This document shows positions 55,190 to 64,000 of a stretch of 64,000 nucleotides of DNA, piece by piece. The stretch comes from Kitagawia praeruptora. Its lineage: Eukaryota > Streptophyta > Magnoliopsida > Apiales > Apiaceae. Every line of letters begins with the position of its first letter. The first letter of the stretch is position 1. The position numbers were made by a program, and so were the translations under genes. The notes beneath the pieces were generated by a model. The model had not been told where the DNA came from and did not search any database. It saw nothing but the letters and a program-made list of their open reading frames with translations. Location: the NCBI GenBank assembly GCA_037693485.1, contig CM075351.1:74612001-74676000 (forward strand), in the 5' to 3' direction.

Positions 55190-55270
55190 AGGATGCATGT
55201 GTTGGTGTAGTGATTTGAGTTCTTGACTTTTCTAAAAGAGATAAGGGTTTAAATCCAAAAAAAAATAAAA
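55190..55270 (+). mobile_element. Short tRNA-like retroposed insert
   Basis: About 80 bases absent from copy A. It has an A-box-like TGGTGTAGTG (55203), a B-box-like GGGTTTAAATCC (55245-55256) and an A-rich tail. It is flanked by similar AATGAACTTT and AATGAAATTT. It looks like a tRNA-derived SINE monomer or a truncated tRNA copy. Confidence 0.55.
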
Positions 55271-55407
55271 TGAAATTTTGAAAATAGTAAATAGTTTTTG
55301 CTTAAAACCATTTATTCTCGGTGGTCGATGGGCATTTTTCTTATTTCACTCTTTTCATATTATGAAATGTCATAGTTGTGTTTGCCTAAATGCAAATATG
55401 AATTATC

Positions 55408-56053
55408 CTAAAATCTCTGCCTCATTTTGAGAGTCGATCGCCTTCACCCATCCTTCATCCACCCTTCATCGCTCCATCCTTCCATCAAACCCACATCCAT
55501 TCCACCCATCCTCTCATCCTATTTCCTCCATTTCTGAATTTTTAATTTCTATTTTTTAGTTTTTTCAATGAAATCGAGATCCAATCCTTTTTGGATGAGA
55601 TCTTTTTGTCGTACCCATCTTTCTGGATTGTTGATTGTCCCCATTTTTTTGGATTGTTGATTTATCCCCAAATTTTGGGGTTTATGTTTTGGTTGTATTT
55701 TCTATCTGCTATCTTGTTTGGTGTGTTGGCTGTAGTTCGGAATTTGCTCCAGGTTTGGAGGGAAGATCAGGTTGGAGCGAGCTGTTGTCAGATATAAGGT
55801 AATTGGCAACCACGAGAAGTTGACGCCATTAGCCTTCGAGAGGCCATTTCTTGGACAAAATCATTAAAGCACATTGATCAAGTGCTAGTAGTTCGATTAT
55901 CGGTCTGCGAATCGTGTGGTTCTTTTGCTTGCAAATGCTGCACCAATTCTATGTCAGCCTATGGAGAGTGGTCTGTCACTCCTCTTGCATTTATTAATCA
56001 TGTACACGAAAGTGATAATTTCTAAGTAATGCAAGTACGATTTGTTTCAAAAA
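55408..56053 (+). mobile_element. LINE-derived, internally deleted insert
   Basis: Flanked by AAATGCAAATATGAATT on both sides (55388-55404 and 56054-56070), a single copy of which is present in copy A, and ends in a short A run. The last 250 bases encode pieces like the end of a plant LINE RNase H (LREAISWTKSLK, RRSANRV, GEWSVTPLAFINHV) in shifting frames. The first 390 bases are unlike LINE coding and may be a 5' leader. Not functional. Confidence 0.65.
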
Positions 56054-56827
56054 AAATGCAAATATGAATTGTTTTAAACAAACAGATTTTAAATCAAATA
56101 AATAGGATTATTATTTAAATTTATCCAACTTGAATTTACTTAACATATAGAATTTTACATGAAATTTAATTTGTTTCAAATATAAAGTAATTAATAAGAA
56201 TAATTCCAACACATGAAAAAGGTCCAAAAATTAGTCACTGTAATTTATCCATCAACAGTCTTACCAACAAAGCTATAGAGTAGAGGTAAATTTTACCATT
56301 TTTCTTTGAATATATTTTACCATCTTAAGATACAAAATTAGGGAGGTAACCATTGAGAATGTAAAATTGGGGAGTCTAAATGACAAAATTATAAGCGATA
56401 ATGAGAACGAATTTCAGTTTAGGAATATATTTTGAAATTAAATTCTAATTCATTATTTCATATTCATCTTCATTAACTAGAAACTAAGTATATTGAATTA
56501 CACATAAAACAAATAAGACAGAGATTAAATGTAACGCATTTTAAAGCTAGAATAAAGTTTAAAATTTGGAGTTACATATATTTTAGTGGATAATTTTTTT
56601 TAGTAAGTTTACAATATTAGAGAAAACTAACCAGTAGTGTAAGATGCCACTTGCACTTACACTAGGTACACTAGTTTAAACACACCAAATGCAACATTGG
56701 CCTTCAACATAATTGCTTGTAATTATGTAATTTGAAACAAACATGCTAGACAACCAAACCGTCCACTGCAGGAGACAAAACATCAGGAACACTTGCATGA
56801 AAAGTGAAGCAGCACAAAGCTTAATAG

Positions 56828-59800
56828 TTATGGATTAGAAGCTTTCTGAATCTCAGTTATCTTCCCTAGAAAATAAGTCTGCAGATCTTGTAATTTGCTT
56901 TTAGCATCATCCATATGAGAGTCGGTTGCATGTGAAAACCAAATCTGTTCAACAGAGTTTATATGACTCACCAGCCAATTTACGTTAAATCCCCATCCTT
57001 GTAAATCAGCGAATTGATCTTTGTAATCAGTGATAATATCAGTGTTGAGCTCGGTCAATGAAGTTCTAATAAACTCATTCAGTAAGGTGCATAACATATT
57101 CAGCATCACTGTATAAAACCTCTCGCTTTTGGCCTTAAAGTACTCAAAGGTCTCTGGGTACTTCGTCATGATAAGATCAAGTAGGCCTACAAACTCAGAT
57201 TTAACTTCATGGCCCTGCCATAAGCCAAAATCACTATTTCCTATAGAAGAGCTTGCCCGATCATTGCTTGTCGGAGCACCAACCTGTCTCACCCCATTGG
57301 TATCTAACATTGAAGTTACTTTGATCGAAGTTGTCAAGGGCTCATCTAGCATCACCTTTTGGGAGGTCAAAGAGACTGGCACAACTTGATGATTCGCCTT
57401 GTTCTAAAAGAAATCAAAGTGAAATATTCCTTAGCAACATAAACAAAACATCTCTGTATTTATAACATACATAGTTTTAACAAAAAGTCAAGACTGGAAA
57501 GTAGTTCGGTACAATAGAGGATTTCAGCAATACTACTATTATCGTTCGCAATAACATTAGACACATTACAAGTTCTAGAAAAAACACTAGATTTGCTCAA
57601 AAGGTTTTCTTGGTAAACTACTATTATTGTTGGATAATAAGCATGGAAACATACTATCATCTAGTTTTCTAACTGATTTCTCTCTCCAAGACTATTTTTC
57701 ACTACAAGATATATTTGATCTCACCAAAAATACAAGACAAGAAATTCATTGAGTTATCAAGAAGAATAATAATTGATTCATTATATACCTGAGGCAATGT
57801 TGTGACTATGGTTGCTCTTGGAGAGCGAGAAAGTAAGTAGTTTCTTAGAGCACCAGGTAACCTTGATTGTTTATATTCCAGCGGTAGCTTCACAGTCTTC
57901 AAGTTAAAGAATGGAGAAGGTAAACTTGCCAGAAAGTCTGTCGCAGAGAGTGCCTACGTATTAACCAAAGAGGGTTGAAAAAGACAAAATATTAATCATA
58001 TGAACATTAATATGGATGAGCACTTCAAAATGCTCATACAGATATAATAACATGCCAATTCTATTTTTTTTTCTTAAGTATATAATTTTGTTGCAAGCAA
58101 AGATCATTTCAGAAGATTAGCAAAAAAAAAAAAAGGATCATCTCAGAAGATCTCTCAGATCCACTTTATCCATATATCTGTTTTGATCAGGCACGACATA
58201 GGTGTGGGCATAAAATCTTAGTTGGACCATTCAAATAAAGGACACATTGTCTAGCATAAATAAAAATACAAAATGAAATATAAATAAGGCCCTACAACAG
58301 CTTGCCTATACAGCTTTTCAACAGAGAGTGAGATCCATGGTTGACTTTTTCTATGATATCCTTTTGCTACAATGCTATTTATTTTTGACATTTATAATTA
58401 CATGTACTTTTTAAATATATTATACTTAAAGATTATCTGTTTATCAAACTAATTTTACAGGTCCCCGGAGGGACTACAATGCGCAACTTTTTTCTTGTTA
58501 ATGGTGTTGCCTTTAAAAAGACATGTTCATATGCTGGTTTTGAACAGCAACCAAAGAAATTCAAAAAACCCCAAGATAATACTACTTGACATTGAACTGG
58601 AGCTCGCTCAAATCAGAAAAATAAAATGCTGAGAATAGATTAGGTTAATTGGTGTCTCAAAGAAAAATAAGTTTTAAGCAGGACATCCCTCACTAAAATA
58701 TTGCTCTAGTACGCATCACGCTATCCGACCCATTGCAGTACTACTTGATTGTTGATGCAGAATGGGATATCATTTACGATAAACTGGAATAATGTGTGGA
58801 ATGGAGCCTAAATTGGTTTGTCCCGTTTGGTTATTGGTGATCTAGGAACACAGGTGACATCCTCTTTTACTTTGAGGATAGACAACCAATTATATTTAAC
58901 TAATCCAACTTGATGCAAATATTAAATATCTGAACGCATACTTATAGTTGCTTAAAGCCCTTCTTCAGTTCATCAAAGTTTCAGTGCAGGTGTTTGATAA
59001 CAATTCAAGTTGTCTTCTTGGTACAGTATGCAGTGTTGAGACATTAGTTGTGCCTGGTACTGCAGTTTCAATTTCGGCAGAGACACTTTTTAAAAATGTA
59101 AAATGAATTAAGAAATAAAATTTAACTTATGCATAAGCTTAAATACTGAGTCCCCGAACCTGTGTCAAATTTTGGATTTGTAATCAAGAATCGTAAATCT
59201 ATAACAACTCGTTACTTGGATCCACAACTGTGTATGACACCCATACCAAGTTCAGGTAACAGAGCATACGATAAAGAGCAAGTTCAGGTAACAGAGCATA
59301 CGATAAAGAGAAAGTGACATAATTACTTTCTGTTAGGGAAACTCAAAAATTGCAATGACCATCTGCCTCTGCCACATAAGTTTGCAAGGAGCATTGAGTA
59401 CAGTTTTTAACTTTAAATTCGGTCATGGACTCATGGTAGTTAACTTGGATGCAATAGATGCTTAGTTCGTACTATAATCACATAAATAAGTACATGTGTT
59501 GATTATAAAAGCAAGAGTAAATTTATGACAGGCATAGTCAAACATAAAAAGCCCTGGCAACTTGGAGGGTTAGTGACCTAGGACATATCAAATTGAATGT
59601 ATTGGAGAGCCTGATGCATGACAAAATCATAAATAGTTAATTAAACTTGTTAAAGATATAAAAAGGCATGATAAGTAACTATTTCATCTAGGCTACAACT
59701 CAAAAGTTTAAAAAATCAAGTTTAAATACTATCTAGGCTATCTGAATTTGAGAAGGAAGGAGAGTTGCTTATATTATCATGCAAAAAAAAAGTAAGAAAA

Positions 59801-60940
59801 AGAAGTTACCTCAATGCTATCCAAGTCAAGGGTAAGATTCTTGGCATTACCAAGTCCTGAAAGCATATCTGTAAACAGCCTATAATATTTTTTCCTACAC
59901 ACCCAATCCACGTTCACTAACCACCAGCGCAACTTTATATTAACATTCTCCAACTCAGGAACTTCAAACGTGATTGGTAAGATACCAAAAGAAGTGAAAT
60001 TGCAGAGTTTTGGTAACGAAACCTTAATGTCACCATGAAGAGAATCTAAGTCTCCGATGCTGATATTCAGGTTCAGCAATTGAGGACAGGATATAATATG
60101 ATGTTGTCTTAGGGATGAACTCATTAATAACAATGTGAGACTTTGTAGATTGACAAGTTTAGAAAAAAGCTGATTCATATTCATGGGAAAATATATATTT
60201 CGTAATTCTAGACTTAATAAAGCTGGGAAGTTCCAAACTTTCTGGGGCAATCCACTACACAGAGACAAACAGAGAGTTGTTAAATGAGGTAAACTAAAAG
60301 AGAAAGATGATGTTGAAAGATTCCAATTATGAAGACAAAGAGTTCGTAAGGCAGGCAAGCACGTCAAACATAATTCGGGTAAGTTAGGATATAAATTTGT
60401 TAAAACTGGCACAAGAAGTGGTGACTCCAAGTGGAGACATGTTAAGGCAGGTAAATTCCAGCAATCTAATTCATCTGTAAAATCTTCAAGTCCCATTTGC
60501 AATGTGAGTTTCTTTAACGACTTAGAGTTCAAGGTGATTAACTCATAAGGATTAAGCTGACCTGCTAATTCAATACTCAAGCATTCAACATTGTGATCAA
60601 TTGCGTAATCAACAAACTGTTTAATTAAATTTTCAAGGGTTCCGTCCATTGAACTACCCAACTTCAAATGGGAAATACGAGATTCATGGTTTCGATTAGA
60701 CAAGACATGGCGGATAAAGCCATATGTGTTTTCAGGCGAAGAGTGTCGGTATTTACCAAAATTGAGAAAAGGGAGAGTAGTCCAGAAAAGCTTCCATCGT
60801 TTCGAGAGAACGCTGGTTTGAACTGCTACTTTTGCATCTACAAATGACATGATCTTGTGAAGTAGTTCATCAGGCAATTTGCTGAGTTTATCATCTTCAT
60901 CTTCAAGAAATCTGACTCTCTTCTTGGCTGGAGACCCCAT
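56828..60940 (-). CDS. F-box/leucine-rich protein C, three exons
   Basis: Exon 1 is 59810-60940, exon 2 is 57789-57953 and exon 3 is 56828-57403. Splice sites and phase are the same as in gene A. The product is 623 aa; the start MGSPAKKRVRF aligns with MRSPAKKKVRF of gene A. The F-box (LSKLPDELLHKIMSF) and leucine-rich region are intact. Exon 2 encodes the FBD-like tail SPRATIVTTLPQ, and exon 3 the unknown 191-residue helical domain (GHEVKSEFVGLLDLI, GFNVNWLVSH). The predicted role is SCF substrate receptor. Intron 1 (1856 bp) holds the CCT7 fragment. The reading frame has survived since duplication with only substitutions and one small in-frame length change in exon 1, which suggests selection, though expression cannot be judged. 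Confidence 0.84.
58461..58853 (+). pseudogene. CCT7 (TCP-1 eta) gene fragment, copy C
   Basis: Exons about 58461-58643 and 58721-58853. They encode PGGTTMRNFFLVNGVAFKK and YAGFEQQPKKF, then the shared frameshift, then DIELEL; in the second exon VDAEWDIIYDKLE, a stop, and LVIGDLGTQ followed by GT. Antisense to the F-box gene. Confidence 0.82.
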
Positions 60941-61033
60941 TTTTCAATCTCTTTAAAAGTTCTTGATTATCACCTTTTTTGATTGTTTTTGTGAGAGGAG
61001 TGTGAATCTTTAATTGCATGTATGATCAGGAGT

Positions 61034-61044
61034 CATTATATAAG
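61034..61044 (-). promoter_or_regulatory. Candidate TATA box of F-box gene C
   Basis: CTTATATAATG on the minus strand, about 95-105 bases before the ATG at 60940, conserved with gene A. Confidence 0.55.
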
Positions 61045-61236
61045 GGTTTGTATTTGAGATTTTTCACTAGTTTGGCTTGCAGAGAAAAGGGAAAGTTTAG
61101 ATAAGGTTGTTGGGTACTTGGTTAGATTTTGACCCGCTTGATTTATGGAGTATAATTTTTTTTTTTTTCTGAATATATGGAGTATAATTTTCACATCATT
61201 TATGTGACCGAGAGTCGTGAGGGTAGATTTCAGAAA

Positions 61237-61437
61237 GAAAAAAGCTAGATACCCCAAATTGGTACCCAAATTTTTTCCCAAAATACACATGTCATTATCT
61301 GAATGGTTATAATTACAATGGGCCCGCCAGGGCCATATAAATCTCACCAATTAAAATTTTTTATACATCCAACTCATCAATGCCACATCATTTGGGAGCA
61401 TTTTTTGGGTACCAATTTGGGGTACCTAGCACTACTC
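61237..61437. mobile_element. Mutator-type MITE
   Basis: Ends GAAAAAAGCTAGATACCCC and, on the minus strand, GAGTAGTGCTAGGTACCCC, continuing into AAATTGGTACCCAAA. The 9-bp target-site duplication TTTCAGAAA is perfect (61228-61236 and 61438-61446). 201 bp. The related DNA at 28205-28310 shows the empty site. Confidence 0.9.
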
Positions 61438-61509
61438 TTTCAGAAATCCTTTTTTTTTAAGAAAAGATTTCAGAAATCTTAATAAATCGGTTTTGGTAGT
61501 TAATAATAA

Positions 61510-61540
61510 CTAGGGAATTATGCCCGCGCTTCGCATGCTA
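61510..61540 (-). mobile_element. Helitron 3' end relic
   Basis: CTAG at 61510-61513, then ATTATGCCCGCGCTTCGCATG: a short imperfect hairpin at the usual distance. The 5' end was not found. Confidence 0.4.
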
Positions 61541-62799
61541 ACCCTCTCGTTAATTTTTAAAAAATTAAGTAATTTATATCTAATATATAATTTAAATTTT
61601 ATTAGATTTAGAACTCTCTATATGATTATATTAAACGTTATCCATTAACCATTAACAAATTTTTCGTAATCAAACATGTTACTACTCATGCTGTCCATCT
61701 TGATTCTTAACATTTTTTTTCCTTTATGGCATGCATTTTAAGGTGTATTGAGAGGATAGTTTCGTAACTTTTAATTTATCGTAACATCTAATACTATAAT
61801 ATTAATTTATTGTAAAATTCAGCAATCTTTCAACACAGATGCGGAAGTGGGGAAGCCAGAAGTTATTCAAGGAATCCACCTGCATTGATTAACGGTATAT
61901 ATTACATAGTTATAGTTAGGTTTATCCTAAAAGCCATAATCATGTACTCATTATTTTTTACAACTCTACTCCGCATGTAATTGAGGGGTCAAGATTTATA
62001 TAAATTGAAATGAGGCACTAAAGGCAAACAGTAGCAAAAAATTATGTTAGAAACTATCAGACGTCTTTAATAATTACTTTTTGATCGGTATCTTTGCTCT
62101 CATAAATCTCCACTTTGTACGTTTCAGTCTCACTTTATTTTCTTCATCTGACTGATCAACTCCGTGCTCGTCAGTCCTGCTATCTACATCTTGATTCTGT
62201 GTTTGCCTCTAGACCTCAATTGACTTAAACCCGGAGTAAAGATCTTTCTCCTTTGAACTGCAAATAAAGTGTAATAAGTTACTAATGTAATTATGCTAAT
62301 CATAGTTTCACTCCAAATTGAAAATTTGTAGGAGCCATAATATCTTGAATGTTTATTTTTGACCCGTCACTTTGCTTACTTGAACACATAAAATTGAAAA
62401 TAACAAAACTTATTCAAACTATAGCAATAAAGAAAAACATTGAAAAAAAATCAATACACAAAAACAAAACTAACATGTGCAAAACTGATGGTACTCAAAG
62501 TCTGCATAATTCAACCTTTCTTCTACATTAATCAACTTTTCCGTCCTGAGAGACAACTAACCTGGATCATCATTACCTTCATCTAAGAATAATTTCAGGT
62601 ATAAATCTTACCTCATGTAAATTCTCTTAATCAAATTTAAGGAAGTCAGCCACATTTAGGTTGTCAACACCATTTCCCAATCTACCACAGACTTTTTGAC
62701 CTTAAAAAATGAGCTTCACTATGCATAAATTTTTATATGTGCAGGTTTTTGTTTGACTTTTATCTCTGCCTAGCTGGTTTGCACTATTGATTGAAGGGA
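61541..62799. other. Spacer, no gene seen
   Basis: AT-rich DNA with only short frames (longest 60 codons), none recognisable. Confidence 0.6.
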
Positions 62800-64000
62800 A
62801 AATTCGTGCAACACTCCCACTAACTCTTGAGTTATCATCTATAACAATCGAAAGCAAGGCACACTCAGGAGTCTTGACTCATAAAAACCAACCAAATTCT
62901 TTTACCAAGTAGATTGTGAAGCTTTCGCAAATTGTGATCATTTTCTCCAAGATCCTGTAGGAAGTATAGTAAGAGATTGTACCTGAAATCAAGATTATAA
63001 CAAGAAAAATACCGAAGAATTATTCGAGGCACGTGAAAATCATGCTATCCTTAAAACAGATAAGCCCCTTCCGTATGTGCTTGAAGGTGTGTTGTGGCTT
63101 TCGTCTCCCAGGATACAACGAATAGAGGTAGTCTTAAGCACCTTAGACCCGCCTCCTACGAACCGATCAAATATGCTCTCTATCTCACTGAAACAGAACC
63201 TAAATAGCTCTAAGAAGAATGCAAGAAAACTATATAAACTTGAGTGATTTTTTGTGTATCAAAACAATGAGCCAAGGCCTCCTTTTATAGGAGTACAAAT
63301 ATGTAACTCCCTTAAGTCATAACTTTGTAACCCCCTAAAGCCATAACTTTATAACCCCCAAAATAACATTATTACATGAGTTACAAAATTAAAAGAGGAG
63401 TTACAAAATTAAAAGAGGAGTTACAAATCAAATAATAATATATAACAATTTTTATTCAAAAATAGTGTAACAATCCCCCACATGAATAAAAATTGACACT
63501 ACAAAACGACTCTTTGACACGGAGATAGAGAGCACGGTAGAAACCAGCATAGAATAGGTAGGCGTACACCCTTGAACCTTCCCTTGTAAGAACATATTTA
63601 CATTTCTAGAATTTCAGTAGTCGCGTTGACCTTGAACTGCCATTCTGTATTGTGAAATGATGATACATCCCCCACTGGAGTCTTTCCCTATATTTGTTTA
63701 GTTCTCACTGTTAAGCCCATTTTGGTCCTGAGCTTTAGTCTGGTTCTGTGAGTTTTTCCCAGAATTAGCCCCACAATTCCTTCTTGAAGCGACCCCACTT
63801 CACTCACATAGGTGATCTCTTGAACAATACAAAAGTATTATTTGTTCGACATATCGACACATAAGGATCATTAAAAGCATAACTTAGCCTTACCCAAATT
63901 TTATCACTATTTTTCATCATAGGAATGGACCCGGGAGTAAAACCCCCACAGTGATCTCACTAAGTCTTTACAGTTAGGTTGTCCCATTGAACCAAGATCT
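62800..64000 (-). mobile_element. Part of an LTR retrotransposon, minus strand, runs off the right edge
   Basis: On the minus strand a polypurine-like TGGGGGAT (63473-63480) is followed by an LTR-type start TGTTACAC at 63472. Then come repeated GGAGTTAC/GGGGTTA phrases, a TATAAAAGG box (63281-63289) and leader-like DNA to about 62800. This is the arrangement of a 3' LTR (U3, R, U5). The LTR end is not certain; AGTGGGAG|TGTTGCACG near 62815 could be another boundary. No coding is seen in 63481-64000. Confidence 0.45.

Larger units (their letters stand above)
54918..61103. repeat. Duplicated segment, copy C
   Basis: Matches copy A from 4753 to 17264 minus the Helitron array, and copy B in part. 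It carries two insertions of its own (55190-55270 and about 55408-56053). The F-box gene is complete here. Confidence 0.9.

Noticed and set aside
55203..55256. A functional tRNA gene
   Set aside because: A- and B-box-like strings are present but no full cloverleaf or acceptor stem can be drawn, and an A-rich tail follows.
62800..64000. An integrated pararetrovirus, because of the TATAAAAGG promoter and long leader-like region
   Set aside because: No movement, coat or polymerase coding is seen, and a polypurine tract followed by a TGTT start fits an LTR better.

Overview
The window is nuclear DNA of a flowering plant, most likely a eudicot. The signs are AT-rich, intron-bearing DNA, F-box genes with GT-AG introns, plant L1-type LINEs with a C-terminal RNase H, Ty1/copia and Ty3/gypsy elements, Helitrons, Stowaway/Mutator/hAT MITEs and an Au/TS-like SINE. 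I cannot name the species; an asterid is a guess.

The backbone is one segment present three times in the same orientation. Copy A is about 4753-17264, copy B is about 29803-48940 and copy C is about 54918-61103. Its host gene, on the minus strand, is a three-exon F-box/leucine-rich gene with a 191-residue C-terminal domain that I do not recognise. Copies A (624 aa) and C (623 aa) look intact. Copy B has lost the F-box exon, and a retrotransposon splits its last exon. Intron 1 of A and C, and the matching DNA in B, carries an antisense, broken fragment of the chaperonin gene CCT7, so that fragment predates the duplication.

Layout. 1-4752: an L1-type LINE with an open ORF2, running off the left edge. 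5134-12025: four minus-strand, non-autonomous Helitrons joined head to tail at one site, with a Stowaway MITE in the second. 12808-17100: F-box gene A. 17265-22460: AT-rich DNA with a retroposed piece, a cluster of TGACGTGG motifs and a hAT-like MITE. About 22460-28181: six elements in a row, separated by (TA)n tracts and sharing a terminal motif; this is the most unusual part of the window. 28205-29800: a SINE and AT-rich filler. 29803-48940: copy B, scrambled by a LINE fragment, a TIR element, a Helitron and inverted filler DNA, then interrupted by a copia element (33284-46021) that itself holds a nearly fresh gag-pro-only gypsy element (35054-42551). 49590-54749: a second, decayed copia element. 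54918-61103: copy C with F-box gene C. 61174-64000: a Mutator MITE, a Helitron end relic and part of an LTR retrotransposon.

The only likely host protein products are F-box proteins A and C, expected to act as substrate receptors of SCF ubiquitin ligases. Nearly everything else is mobile DNA, and its nesting gives an order of events: CCT7 fragment capture, then segmental duplication, then the Helitron array in A, deletion and rearrangement in B, copia into B, and gypsy into copia.
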